Assembly (NCBI GenBank): GCA_016125165.1
Contig: WGMH01000001.1
Span: 434,001-498,000, forward strand
Reading direction: 5' to 3'
Source of the DNA: Alphaproteobacteria bacterium
Lineage (GTDB): Bacteria; Pseudomonadota; Alphaproteobacteria; Micropepsales; Micropepsaceae
Length of the DNA stretch: 64,000 nucleotides
This document shows, in pieces, positions 9,050 to 17,777 of this stretch. Position numbers and translations under genes: made by a program. The notes below the pieces were generated by a model. It had not been told where the DNA came from, did not search any database, and worked only from the letters and a program-made list of their open reading frames with translations. Position 1 is the stretch's first letter, and each line of letters begins with the position of its first letter.

Positions 9050-9934
9050 TCAGCGTTTGCCGTTCTGCTGCCTGTCCGGCGCAATTGCGCCGGGCTTGCA
9101 GGACCACGTATTCACAATCATGCGGCTGAGATTGTCATCTTCTTTGATCTCAGCCGTATTCCCATTGGGATACGTCGTCGTCCAACCGCAGCCGCGCTGC
9201 ACAAGATCGCCCGGCACAACCGGCGGACGCTCCGTGATCTTGCAGCTCTTGCCTTCGGCAATGCCCCGCAAGACCTGCCGTAAATTGGCTGGCGCGGTGA
9301 GCGTGAGCACGGTGTTCGGTCCACCCGGCGTGCACTCGACGCTGACGGTGAAGCTGGTGGTGGGCGGCGGAATCGTGGGGCTGTTGTTGATAACGCGCTT
9401 TTCGACGGCGAGATTGCCGCTGGTGAGCGCCGCGAGATTGTTTTGATTGGCTGCAAGCGTTGCCTGGCCAAAAGTCAAGTCGGCCCTGTTGAACGGGCAG
9501 CCCTTCAACTTGATGACGCCGCCCTTCGCATAATCATGACCGGAATAGTTGTTGTAGCTGCGCACGGAGAGGCGGATATCCATATGGCTCAGAGGAACAC
9601 GCTGCGTCAGTGGCTGCAGGTTTGTCGGCAACGAGTTGCAAAGCCCGCGCAGGGTTGCGGCCGGAATGGTGTAGGTGCCGCTGTTGGGCCGCTGATAGGC
9701 GATGATCGTTGTGTTGTTGCCATAAAGGGGCGAGGGCGCCGACGCCTCCACCAAAATCCGGACATTGCTGCCTTGAACAATTTCCGCCCATTGCACGGTC
9801 AGCGGCTGGTTCACCGAGAACGTCCCGATGTTGGGTGAAATGATATGCGGCGATGCCAGGGCGGTCACCGGAAGCAACACGGCTGCGCATGCCAGCGCCG
9901 CAATTGCGCCGCGCAATTTTCGATGGAATCTCAT
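9050..9934 (-). CDS. secreted protein with a DUF5979-like beta domain
   Basis: A 294-residue protein with a signal peptide (MRFHRKLRGAIAALACAAVL, cleavage likely after ALA). The mature N-terminal domain contains SPNIGTFSVNQPLTVQWAEI and a segment with PATLRGLCNSL. The C-terminal part (LAVEKRVINN, FTVSVECTPGG, LTLTAPANLRQVLRGIAEGKS, CKITERPPV, CGWTTTYPNG) resembles the Ig-like DUF5979 repeat found in bacterial surface proteins, where a V-C-x-P strand and a C-x-I/V-x-E strand alternate. It ends in a short hydrophilic tail without a cell-wall anchor. Likely periplasmic or exported; role unknown. It diverges from the lipoprotein gene at 10217 across a 282-base gap. Confidence 0.7.
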   Translation of the reverse strand: MRFHRKLRGAIAALACAAVLLPVTALASPHIISPNIGTFSVNQPLTVQWAEIVQGSNVRILVEASAPSPLYGNNTTIIAYQRPNSGTYTIPAATLRGLCNSLPTNLQPLTQRVPLSHMDIRLSVRSYNNYSGHDYAKGGVIKLKGCPFNRADLTFGQATLAANQNNLAALTSGNLAVEKRVINNSPTIPPPTTSFTVSVECTPGGPNTVLTLTAPANLRQVLRGIAEGKSCKITERPPVVPGDLVQRGCGWTTTYPNGNTAEIKEDDNLSRMIVNTWSCKPGAIAPDRQQNGKR

Positions 9935-10216
9935 GGTTCAACGCCCCCTGAAAGTGGGCCGAGCCTACGCCGCTGCGCAAACCTGCACCAGCAAGGGATA
10001 TCGGCGCATCCTGATGCACTTTTCGTATAACGCCCGCAAAGGTCCAGGAATATCCGCAGGCTACGGTCTTGTTGAAACACAATATAGTTGGCACGATTTC
10101 TTTCGAATACTTACGATTACTTCACGTCGTCATTGTTCCAATATTTGCACATGCTAGGTTAAGCGCGGGCGTGAGTCTCCGGGCTGGGGAAGACCGGGGC
10201 GCGGAAGGAACAACGA

Positions 10217-11857
10217 ATGCGCAAGATCACAACGACTCTTGCGGCGTTTGCGGCATTGGCCGCCTTCGCCGCCATCGCAGCCTGCAGCAAGGATGAAACG
10301 ATCACGGCGGGCTATTCGCCCGAGGCGGTCTATTGCGTGAAGCCAGGCGCGGCGAAAGGCAATTCACCTCTGTGTCCGGTCATTCCCGGCAACATCGCAC
10401 CCGATCCCATGCTGAATGTGGGCGTCGCCTATAACGGCATCAGCGGAAATTATCCGACGGACGCCAAGCAGGATGTGCAATCTCCCTTCGACAATCTGTC
10501 GTGGCAGACCTTCGTCGCGCTGAACTGGACCAAGGGCAAGGAGAATGAAGGCGCCGATCAGGGCATGCAGGGCGATGGCCCGCGCGTTTGGGAGAGTTGG
10601 GAGCGCGTTTCCGGCGTGTTCGGCCACGGTTCGGTGCAGGCGCAATGCACGGTACCTGCGGGCATGCCGGTCTATTCCATCGCTTCGAACGGCAAGGGGC
10701 AGCCTGTCGGTCAGGACGAGGAATACATCCAGGCCGCGACCGGCGATCCCGCCATCGATGTGGATGGCAACTGGACGATTTATGAGCGCCGCCTGAACGA
10801 TGTGGATGCAAGCTATCTGCGCGCGCCGCAGAAGAACGCCAACTGGACGCTGACAACGGTGGCGGGCCAGCAGGCCTTCACCGATGCCGGTCAGAATGTG
10901 AAATTCCCGTCGATGCTGCTGGGCGGTTCACTCAATGGCGCGATCGAGATCAAGGCGACGTGGCGCATTCTCGATCCAAAGAACCATGCCGCCAACGCGA
11001 AGAAATATTATCTCGTGCACGGCTTTCTGAAAGTGGCGCCCGATCTTGTGACGGGCACGACGCCAATCTGCGCGGAAGCGGATTTCGGCCTCGTCGCCAT
11101 GCACATCATCCAGAAGAACATCCCGAACGGTTCGCTGCAGGCCAAATGGTTCTGGACGACGTTCGAGCATGTCGACAATGCGCCGCCGGCACAAAGCGCC
11201 TGCGATCCGCGATTCCCGACGGCGACGGCGTGCAATTGGATCGGCAATCTGAACTGCACGGCATCCATACCGCAGACGCCGCCGGACTATGCCTTCTTCA
11301 ACACCAACTGTCCGGGATGTTCAGTCAATCAGGCGCCGCAATTGAAACAGGGGCAGAACGCCTTCATGTGGAGCCCGCAAATGCCCTATGCCAGCAGCTA
11401 TCAGCAAGCGGTGAACGGCGTGACTGTTGGCACACAGATCGCGCGCTGCTGGGCGATCTACAAGATCACCGATGAACTCAACGCCAAATGGCGCGGCGAG
11501 CTTCAGAAGATCGGTTCGGTGTTCCAGAACTACATGCTTGTGGGCACGCAATGGGGCGCAGGACTGACCAACACGCCCGATCCCAAGGTGCCCGCCGATG
11601 CGGTGCCGGGTTTTCTCTCCAATACCGTGGTGGAGACCTACCTGCAGACGCTTTACGACGCCAAGCAGCCGTTCAACAGCGGTTCCTGCGTAACGTGCCA
11701 TCAGGTGGCGTCGCTGCGCGCGGTGGACAAAACCACCGGCAAACATCCGTCATCGAACCTGAGCTTCCTGCCCGATCTGGCGCAACCTGACCTGCTCAGG
11801 CGCGCACCGCTGGGCGAACCGGAGCATGACAATCTGCAGGGTGAATTGCAGAAATAG
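10217..11857 (+). CDS. predicted lipoprotein with a C-terminal CXXCH haem motif
   Basis: A 546-residue protein with AAGGAA six bases before the ATG. The signal peptide ends in a lipobox-like AAIAAC, making Cys23 the probable lipidated residue. The mature protein is rich in Trp, Asn and Gly (FDNLSWQTFVALNW, ANWTLTTVAGQQAF, AKWFWTTFEHVD) and has several cysteines. Near the end, C491-V-T-C494-H is a c-type haem attachment site. A single haem site at the extreme C-terminus of a large domain suggests an electron-transfer partner or an oxidoreductase subunit anchored to a membrane. I do not recognise the large domain. A shared terminator follows the stop. Confidence 0.75.
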   Translation: MRKITTTLAAFAALAAFAAIAACSKDETITAGYSPEAVYCVKPGAAKGNSPLCPVIPGNIAPDPMLNVGVAYNGISGNYPTDAKQDVQSPFDNLSWQTFVALNWTKGKENEGADQGMQGDGPRVWESWERVSGVFGHGSVQAQCTVPAGMPVYSIASNGKGQPVGQDEEYIQAATGDPAIDVDGNWTIYERRLNDVDASYLRAPQKNANWTLTTVAGQQAFTDAGQNVKFPSMLLGGSLNGAIEIKATWRILDPKNHAANAKKYYLVHGFLKVAPDLVTGTTPICAEADFGLVAMHIIQKNIPNGSLQAKWFWTTFEHVDNAPPAQSACDPRFPTATACNWIGNLNCTASIPQTPPDYAFFNTNCPGCSVNQAPQLKQGQNAFMWSPQMPYASSYQQAVNGVTVGTQIARCWAIYKITDELNAKWRGELQKIGSVFQNYMLVGTQWGAGLTNTPDPKVPADAVPGFLSNTVVETYLQTLYDAKQPFNSGSCVTCHQVASLRAVDKTTGKHPSSNLSFLPDLAQPDLLRRAPLGEPEHDNLQGELQK

Positions 11858-11878
11858 GCAATAGCATTTCGCTTTGAC

Positions 11879-11910
11879 AAAAACGCCGGTCCTTAGAGGC
11901 CGGCGTTTTT
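11879..11910. terminator. bidirectional terminator containing a stop codon in its loop
   Basis: AAAAACGCCGG (11879-11889) and CCGGCGTTTTT (11900-11910) form an 11-bp perfect stem flanked by A and T runs on both strands, so it can terminate both the plus-strand lipoprotein gene and the minus-strand membrane-protein gene. The TAA of the minus-strand gene (11893-11895) lies in the 10-base loop, and its last codons form one arm. Confidence 0.88.
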
Positions 11911-12414
11911 GCGAGGTATTTCGATGGCGAAGACCCAGGCATTGGCGACAGAAAGATAGAGGCAGGCGATTTCGGCTGGCACGACCCAGTAGAGCGCGCC
12001 GGGCCAATCGAAGATGAGGCCGAGACCCGCCATCACCGGGGCGAGCGTTGCGACGTAAAGAAGAATCTCGCGCACGGTGCGCGGGCCCGCGGAGCCCAGC
12101 ACATGCGAGGTTTCGTCTTCGGGAAAGCTGCGCGCGAAGATGCGGATACCAGTCAGAACGGCAATACCCGTACCGATAAACTCGATGCCGAGCACCAAGC
12201 CGCTTTGGCCGGGCAACATGCCAAAGATGCCAAGCACGACGGTCTCAAACTGAAGATAGAGCGCCGCGAATCCGCGATAGAGATATCCCTTCGCCTGCAA
12301 CACCGCATTGAGTGAGATGGTGATTCCGACCAGCAACAGACCGGTCAGCGTGGCGCCGATCTGCGCGACGATGCCGAAGAAATCCTGCCAGACCGCGATC
12401 TCGCCCGTGCTCAT
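11893..12414 (-). CDS. small multi-pass membrane protein
   Basis: A 173-residue protein that starts MSTGEIAVWQDFFGIVAQIG. The ATG at 12414 is chosen because GGAGG lies seven bases upstream; that site is inside the 3' arm of a hairpin. Four or five hydrophobic helices follow: GATLTGLLLVGITISLNAVL, GFAALYLQFETVVLGIFGML, LVLGIEFIGTGIAVLTGI, ILLYVATLAPVMAGLGLIF and PAEIACLYLSVANAWVFAI. The long region open upstream of this ATG overlaps the SDR gene and has no typical membrane-protein composition. Function unknown. Confidence 0.75.
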   Translation of the reverse strand: MSTGEIAVWQDFFGIVAQIGATLTGLLLVGITISLNAVLQAKGYLYRGFAALYLQFETVVLGIFGMLPGQSGLVLGIEFIGTGIAVLTGIRIFARSFPEDETSHVLGSAGPRTVREILLYVATLAPVMAGLGLIFDWPGALYWVVPAEIACLYLSVANAWVFAIEIPRKNAGL

Positions 12415-12415
12415 G

Positions 12416-12453
12416 AAAATGCCTCCGTCCGGAGATTCAGACGGAGGCATTTT
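12416..12453 (-). promoter_or_regulatory. stem-loop: terminator of the SDR gene and mask of the next gene's ribosome-binding site
   Basis: AAAATGCCTCCGTC (12416-12429) pairs perfectly with GACGGAGGCATTTT (12440-12453) around a 10-base loop. On the minus strand it follows the SDR stop (12476) by 22 bases and its 3' arm ends in TTTT, as in an intrinsic terminator. The GGAGG that should serve the ATG at 12414 is inside that 3' arm, so the same hairpin would block translation of read-through transcripts. Confidence 0.75.
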
Positions 12454-12475
12454 AGCACGCGATTTGGCTTGAGGC

Positions 12476-13258
12476 TTAGCGCGGCGCCATGCGGATCGCG
12501 CCATCAAGGCGGACGCATTCGCCGTTAAAATAGCCGTTGGTGACCATCTGCACCGCAAGCGACGCATATTCCTTCGGATCACCAAGCCGCGGCGGGAACG
12601 GCACCTGCGCGCCGAGCGCCTGCTTCACCTGTTCGGGCGCGGCTCCCAGAAGCGGAGTGTTGAAGAGGCCCGGCATGATGGTGTTGCAGCGGATACCGTC
12701 ACGCGACAGATCGCGCGCGACCACGAGCGTGAGACCGTTGATGCCCGCCTTCGAAGCCGTGTAAGCGGCCTGGCCGATCTGACCGTCCTGCGCGGCAACC
12801 GATGCGGTGTTCACAATCGCGCCGCGCTCGCCGCCATCCAGCGGATCGAGCGTCAGCATCCCGGCAGCGCTCATGGCGATGCAGCGATAGGTGCCGACGA
12901 GATTGATCTGGATGATGCGGTCGAAATCCCTGGCCTGGAAATATTTGATTTCGCCGGTGGCCTTGTCGCGGCTCGCGGTCTTGATGGCGTTGCCGGTACC
13001 CGCGCAGTTGACGAGGATGCGCTCCTGACCATTGGCGGCGCGCGCCTTCTTGAAACCTTCGGCGACGCTATCGTCGCTCGTCACGTTCACTTCGCAGAAC
13101 ACGCCGCCGATTTCGGAGGCGACCTTCTCGCCCTTGTCCTTCTGAAGATCGAACAGCGCGACCTTCACGCCATTGCTCGCGAGCAGGCGGGCGGTTGCTT
13201 CGCCAAGGCCGGAGGCACCGCCGGTGACAACCGCGGCAATCGAAGAATCCAGTTTCAT
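12476..13258 (-). CDS. SDR family dehydrogenase, 3-hydroxyacyl-CoA dehydrogenase type
   Basis: A 260-residue classical short-chain dehydrogenase. The NAD-binding motif VVTGGASGLGEATARLL is at residues 10-26, NCAGTG in the middle, the catalytic Ser in NTASVAAQDG and YTASKAG supplies Tyr and Lys. The acidic residue after strand 2 (ALFDLQKDKGE) favours NAD over NADP. The insertion TASRDKATGEIKYF and the C-terminus RLGDPKEYASLAVQMV and NGECVRLDGAIRMAPR match the HSD17B10/FadB2-like 3-hydroxyacyl-CoA dehydrogenases of beta-oxidation or branched-chain catabolism. Cytoplasmic. A hairpin terminator follows. Confidence 0.88.
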   Translation of the reverse strand: MKLDSSIAAVVTGGASGLGEATARLLASNGVKVALFDLQKDKGEKVASEIGGVFCEVNVTSDDSVAEGFKKARAANGQERILVNCAGTGNAIKTASRDKATGEIKYFQARDFDRIIQINLVGTYRCIAMSAAGMLTLDPLDGGERGAIVNTASVAAQDGQIGQAAYTASKAGINGLTLVVARDLSRDGIRCNTIMPGLFNTPLLGAAPEQVKQALGAQVPFPPRLGDPKEYASLAVQMVTNGYFNGECVRLDGAIRMAPR

Positions 13259-13425
13259 GAAGTGTTCCTTCTCAAGCGTTATCCGTCGGGGGTTTTAGAC
13301 CGGCGCAAAGGGCACGCAAAGCCTGACGCGACGGAAGCACAGACACGCTTCTGGGCGGCAATCTGCTATTCCGCAGCGCAAATCACGGCCTTTTCATCGC
13401 CCAAATTGGGACCGATACTGCCGCC

Positions 13426-13821
13426 ATGACGCATATGCCCGATTTCCGCGATCCCGAAGCCGTGCAGCTTCCCGCCGTGATCGCGCGCAACACCCGCACA
13501 GTGCAGCGCGGTTTCTGGCCGAAATTGCTGCGTGTCGCGGGGCGCGTTCCGTTCTCGGAAGAACTGGCGGCGGCCTATTTCTGCGCCACCGATGCGCGCA
13601 CCCCGAGCCGTGTGCGCGCCGTGCTGATCGCCGCGCTGGCCTATTTCGTGATGCCCGCCGATTTCATTCCGGACTTCCTGGCGGGCTTCGGCTTCACCGA
13701 CGATGCGGCGGTGCTCGCCACCGCCATCGGCCTTGTGACGGGCCATGTGAAGCCGCGCCACCACCGTCGCGCGCGCGCCGCGCTTGGCATTCCCGAACCG
13801 GAGCCGGATGACGGGGAATGA
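13426..13821 (+). CDS. YkvA (DUF1232) family membrane-associated protein
   Basis: A 131-residue protein. The diagnostic DUF1232 segment is RAVLIAALAYFVMPADFIPDFLAGFGFTDDAAVL near residues 65-98: a hydrophobic helix, then the conserved P-x-D-x-I-P-D motif, then the D-D-A helix. The family is small and widely distributed, and its biochemical role is not established. A second in-frame ATG lies three codons in. The stop overlaps the start of the MmcQ/YjbR gene by four bases (ATGA), indicating coupled translation. Confidence 0.87.
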   Translation: MTHMPDFRDPEAVQLPAVIARNTRTVQRGFWPKLLRVAGRVPFSEELAAAYFCATDARTPSRVRAVLIAALAYFVMPADFIPDFLAGFGFTDDAAVLATAIGLVTGHVKPRHHRRARAALGIPEPEPDDGE

Positions 13822-14168
13822 CGCCCAAGGCCCTGCACGATTTTTTGCTGTCGCTTCCTGCTACCACGCACACGGTCCAGTGGGGCGACGATCACGTCTA
13901 CAAGGTGGGAGGCAAGATGTTTGCCGTGACCGGCGTTGAAAACGCGGTCCATAGAATATCGTTCAAGGCCGGACCGGACAGCTTTGATATTCTAACCCGT
14001 GCGGATGGCATTGTGCCCGCGCCCTATCTGGCGCGCGCATTGTGGGTGCAGGTGCAGAAGCCGCGTGCCCTGAGCGACCGGGAAATGAAGGCCTATCTCA
14101 CCCGTGCGCACGGCATCGTTGCCGCCGGTTTGACGAAAAAGGCGCGCACGCAGCTGGGACTCGCCTGA
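13818..14168 (+). CDS. MmcQ/YjbR family protein
   Basis: A 116-residue protein of the YjbR/CyaY-like superfamily. It begins LHDFLLSLPATTHTVQWGDD, followed by HVYKVGGKMFAV and RISFKAGP, the typical start and first strands of this double-wing fold. The middle PAPYLARALWVQVQ and the end LTRAHGIVAAGLTKKAR also match. The family is thought to bind DNA or small ligands, but no activity is proven. It is the second gene of a two-gene unit with the YkvA gene and converges on the PilZ gene with four bases between stops. Confidence 0.87.
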   Translation: MTPKALHDFLLSLPATTHTVQWGDDHVYKVGGKMFAVTGVENAVHRISFKAGPDSFDILTRADGIVPAPYLARALWVQVQKPRALSDREMKAYLTRAHGIVAAGLTKKARTQLGLA

Positions 14169-14172
14169 AAGC

Positions 14173-14802
14173 TCAACGAACTGCGATGAGGCGCGGCTGG
14201 ATGGCCCGCTCGGGCTGCATCTTTTCCGGAGGCGCACCGACAAATTCGATGGCGATGCCGCTTTCATGGTGGCGCGCAACACGGCCCGCCATATGCCCAA
14301 TGAGAACGAACTCACCAATGGCCGCGCGATGATCGGTCTTCAGCGAGACGCCGCTGAGAGACAGATCGAGCACTTCGCAGTTGACGATCTCGCCGCTGGC
14401 GCGGGTAAAGCTGGCCATCCCCCTGGAGGATTGGCGCTCGTGCCGCCGCAGGATGGATTCATCGGCGACCGACTTGTTGAGATAGACGATGAGCTGTTCG
14501 GCAACCCGTTCGCGCTTGGCGGCGCTGCACTGGAAGCGAAGGCCAAAACCGCCTTCTTCGGCGCGGGCAACCTGCCCCTCAAAGCGGCCAAAGCCGTCGA
14601 TATAGATTACGATCCGGGTTTCGGCGGGCATGTTCATGTCGCAAAGGACGCGGGCGCCGCCGGGCGACAGGTCAACCACTTTGCAGGCCGCCTCGGTCTG
14701 CTCGTCCGGCAGGAAGATGCGCCCGGGGATGTCCACGGGCACGCGGCGATAGCGCCTGCGTTCAGCCTGCGCGCGCGCTACGACGTCGTCCCGTGAGGTC
14801 AT
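14173..14802 (-). CDS. tandem PilZ-domain protein (c-di-GMP receptor candidate)
   Basis: A 209-residue cytoplasmic protein with two PilZ domains. Domain 1 has the RxxxR motif in RRYRRVPVDIPGRI (about residues 16-29) and the second motif DLSPGGARVLCD. Domain 2 has RQSSR about residue 120 and DLSLSGVSLKT near 148. Both c-di-GMP contact motifs are therefore kept in both halves. The linker between them (KRERVAEQLIVYLNKSVADE) is helical. PilZ proteins couple c-di-GMP to motility, polysaccharide production or development. No cyclase, flagellar or cellulose gene is adjacent, so its partner cannot be inferred. Confidence 0.9.
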   Translation of the reverse strand: MTSRDDVVARAQAERRRYRRVPVDIPGRIFLPDEQTEAACKVVDLSPGGARVLCDMNMPAETRIVIYIDGFGRFEGQVARAEEGGFGLRFQCSAAKRERVAEQLIVYLNKSVADESILRRHERQSSRGMASFTRASGEIVNCEVLDLSLSGVSLKTDHRAAIGEFVLIGHMAGRVARHHESGIAIEFVGAPPEKMQPERAIQPRLIAVR

Positions 14803-14994
14803 GCAGATCGACCGGTCCTTGCCGGATTCCTTGGTTCCATCCTTTTACCGCCACAGCGGTCAACGAAGCGTTACCAGCCGTTCATCCGCGGTTACCTTGA
14901 ATTGCCGAGCATTCATTCAGGCGCACTTAACCTTGCATGGGCAACGGGTTATAGGCTTCTCTGTGGCGCACGCCGATTCTTCCGGGGATTTTCC

Positions 14995-15936
14995 ATGCTC
15001 AGTTCTGCCCTTCGTCTTCTGACAGCGCGCTCGCTTGGCCGCGCTCTGCCTGGACTGGCACTGGCGGCCGCACTCGGCCTTGGCGGCTGTGTGACCCAAT
15101 CGGCGGTGGAAGACCTGGCGCAGGCACAGGCCAACGGGTCGGCCTTCAATCAGGCACTCTTCCGCAACTATTCCTTCCTGGCCCGCTCCTTCGGACGGCA
15201 GGACACGCTGTCTTCCGGCAGCGCGTTCGATTCCGATGGTTCGCTCGATCTGGGCGATTCCGACAGCGACATGTCGCAGCTTGCGGACCTTTATGCGCTG
15301 AAGGCGCTCTCGGCCGCCGCCGACGACACCGTGCTGCCGGAAACCCCGCCAGACAACGACGCCGACGCACAGGCCATGCACCTGAAGCTGCTGCAGGCCC
15401 TTGATCAGGGGCGCGACAAGGCGCCCGAAGAGGCCGCGCGCGCGCAGGTCGACTACGATTGCTGGCTACTGAACCGCCATGTGCCGGGCATGCAGCGCGC
15501 CTCGCAGGCCTGCCGCAATTCGCTGAACGGATCGCTGGCGAAATTGCAGCGCGCTCTTGGGCCGCAACCCGTGGCGACGCCTGCCCCCGCCCCCACCGCC
15601 CCATCTGGCGATTACACGGTCTTTTTCGATTTCGACTCCTGGACGCTGACCGCCGAAGCCATGTCCACCTTGCAGCAGGCGATTGACGCAGCGCGTTCCG
15701 GACGCCAGAGCCGCATCAATATTGTTGGCCACACAGACACCGCAGGCGCTTCGGACTACAATCAGGCGCTTTCGCTGCGGCGTGCCAATGTCGTGAAGGA
15801 TGTGCTGGTGCAGCTCGGCGCGCGGCCGGAGGCGATCACCACCTCGGGTGTCGGCGAAGCCGATCTGGCGGTGCAGACTGCCGATGGCGTCCGCGAACCG
15901 AAGAACCGCCGCAGCGTTGTGACGCTGGTTCCATAA
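14995..15936 (+). CDS. OmpA-family outer-membrane lipoprotein
   Basis: A 313-residue protein. I use the ATG at 14995 (GGGGA six bases upstream) because it gives a proper lipoprotein signal ending LGLGGC; the longer frame from 14902 would bury it. Residues about 30-190 are acidic (SLDLGDSDSDMSQLADLYAL) and then helical, and an Ala-Pro linker leads to a C-terminal OmpA domain: YTVFFDFDSWTLT, NIVGHTDTAGASDYNQALS, and the end EPKNRRSVVTLVP. The aspartate of HTD and the arginine of NRR are the usual peptidoglycan contacts. Likely tethers the outer membrane to the wall. Confidence 0.88.
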   Translation: MLSSALRLLTARSLGRALPGLALAAALGLGGCVTQSAVEDLAQAQANGSAFNQALFRNYSFLARSFGRQDTLSSGSAFDSDGSLDLGDSDSDMSQLADLYALKALSAAADDTVLPETPPDNDADAQAMHLKLLQALDQGRDKAPEEAARAQVDYDCWLLNRHVPGMQRASQACRNSLNGSLAKLQRALGPQPVATPAPAPTAPSGDYTVFFDFDSWTLTAEAMSTLQQAIDAARSGRQSRINIVGHTDTAGASDYNQALSLRRANVVKDVLVQLGARPEAITTSGVGEADLAVQTADGVREPKNRRSVVTLVP

Positions 15937-16004
15937 AAGGGCGACACAGGCGTCATCTTTAGGCTAATCTGCCCGGAAAGAACGACTTTCCGGGTGGATG
16001 AACC

Positions 16005-17654
16005 ATGAAGGCCTACGACTACATCATCATTGGTGCCGGCAGCGCCGGCTGCGTGCTTGCCAACCGTCTCTCTGAAGATCCTTCGAACAAGGTGCTTCTG
16101 ATCGAGGCCGGTGGCCGCGACAAATCGCTGATGATCCACATGCCCGCAGGCATCCCCGCGCTGCTGGGCAAGAAGAACCCGCACAACTGGTATTACGACA
16201 CCGAAGGCCAACTGCATCTGAACGGGCGCAGGCTCTACTGGCCGCGCGGCAAGGGCTGGGGCGGCTCATCCTCGATCAACGGCATGATCTACATTCGCGG
16301 ACATGCGCGCGACTACGACCACTGGCGTCAGCTTGGCTGCGAAGGCTGGTCGTTCTCGGACGTGCTGCCCTATTTCAAGCGCGCCGAAACGAACCAGAAC
16401 GGCGGCGATGATTTCCACGGCAGCGATGGGCCGCTGCATGTATCGAACGGCACATCCTCCAACCCGCTGTTCCGGGCTTTCATTCAGGCCGGTGCGGAAG
16501 CAGGCCATCCCACGACCCCGGATTTTAACGGGCCGCAGCAGGAAGGCTTCGGCCCCTATCAGGTCACGATCCATCAGGGCAAGCGCTGGAGTACGGCCAG
16601 CGCCTATCTTCGCCCTGCGCTCGACCGCCCGAACCTGACCATTGAAAGCAATGCGCATGTTTCGCGCATCCTGTTCGAAGGAAAACGCGTTCTGGGTGTC
16701 GAGTTCATCCAGAACAAGCAACCGGTGCAGGCGCGCGCCAGCCGCGAAGTCATCCTTTCGGGCGGCGCGGTGAATTCGCCGCAAACACTGATGCTGTCGG
16801 GTATCGGCGATGCCGACGTGCTGAAGAAATTCGGTATTCCCGTGGTCGCCGACCTGAAGGGCGTGGGCAAGAACCTGCAGGATCATCTGGACGTTTCAAT
16901 CCAGTATGAATGCAGTCAGCCGATCACGCTTTACTCGCAATCCAATCCGCTGGCCGCCGCCAAAACAGGCCTGCAATATCTGCTGACCGGCAAAGGTCTC
17001 GCGACCAGCCAGGGCTTGGAGTCCGGCGCGTTCCTGAAGAGCCGACCCGACCTTGAAACGCCCGACCTGCAATACCATTTCATCGCCGCGCTGATGTATG
17101 ACCACACGCGCCGCAAATCGGATCGTCACGGCTTCATGGCGCATGTGTGCCAGCTGCGTCCGGAAAGCCGCGGCTACATTTCGATCAAGTCCGCCGATCC
17201 GCTGGTCGCGCCAATCATTCAACCCAACTATCTGGAAGCCGAAGAGGATCGCCGTGCGCTGCGAGAAGGCGTGAAAATGGCGCGCGAGATCTTCGCACAG
17301 GAAGCCTTCGATCCCTATCGCGGGCCGGAACTGATGCCGGGTGCGCATGTGATGCGCGACGAACAGATCGACGCCTTCATCCGCAAGACTGCCGAAACGA
17401 TCTATCACCCGGTGGGCAGCGCGAAGATGGGCAAGGACACCGAATCCGTCGTCGACACATCGCTGCGGGTTTATGGCGTCGAAGGTCTGCGCGTGGTTGA
17501 CGCCTCCGTGATGCCCTCGCTCGTTTCCGGCAACACCAACGCCCCCACGATCATGATCGCCGAAAAGGCGGCAGACATGATCCTGGGCCGCGCGGGACCG
17601 GCACCGGAACACGTGCGCATCGCCGAAGATGGCGCGCGGGTTGCCGCGGAGTAG
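16005..17654 (+). CDS. GMC-family FAD oxidoreductase (alcohol/choline dehydrogenase type)
   Basis: A 549-residue flavoenzyme. The FAD-binding motif IIIGAGSAGCVLANRL is at residues 7-22, the GMC signature GWGGSSSINGMIYIRGHA near 84-101, and the second signature around SGGAVNSPQTLMLSGIG. The active-site region carries IYHPVGSAKMG with the catalytic histidine, and the C-terminus has NTNAPTIMIAEKAADM. Length and motifs are those of choline dehydrogenase-like alcohol dehydrogenases. Many family members oxidise alcohols rather than choline, and no betaine genes are nearby. Probably peripheral to the membrane or cytoplasmic; transcribed alone. Confidence 0.9.
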   Translation: MKAYDYIIIGAGSAGCVLANRLSEDPSNKVLLIEAGGRDKSLMIHMPAGIPALLGKKNPHNWYYDTEGQLHLNGRRLYWPRGKGWGGSSSINGMIYIRGHARDYDHWRQLGCEGWSFSDVLPYFKRAETNQNGGDDFHGSDGPLHVSNGTSSNPLFRAFIQAGAEAGHPTTPDFNGPQQEGFGPYQVTIHQGKRWSTASAYLRPALDRPNLTIESNAHVSRILFEGKRVLGVEFIQNKQPVQARASREVILSGGAVNSPQTLMLSGIGDADVLKKFGIPVVADLKGVGKNLQDHLDVSIQYECSQPITLYSQSNPLAAAKTGLQYLLTGKGLATSQGLESGAFLKSRPDLETPDLQYHFIAALMYDHTRRKSDRHGFMAHVCQLRPESRGYISIKSADPLVAPIIQPNYLEAEEDRRALREGVKMAREIFAQEAFDPYRGPELMPGAHVMRDEQIDAFIRKTAETIYHPVGSAKMGKDTESVVDTSLRVYGVEGLRVVDASVMPSLVSGNTNAPTIMIAEKAADMILGRAGPAPEHVRIAEDGARVAAE

Positions 17655-17777
17655 TTGCCTACATTGTCCTAAAGCTAGGGTGTGGTCATTGGGGCGCCAG
17701 CAATAGCTGGTACTTACGCCTTTGGCTTACCGCCGTTATAGTTGCTTCATATTTGACTTAATTTTGGGGTTGGGGAC

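Noticed and set aside
14902..14994. Longer start of the OmpA lipoprotein
   Set aside because: It would bury the lipoprotein signal 31 residues in from the N-terminus.
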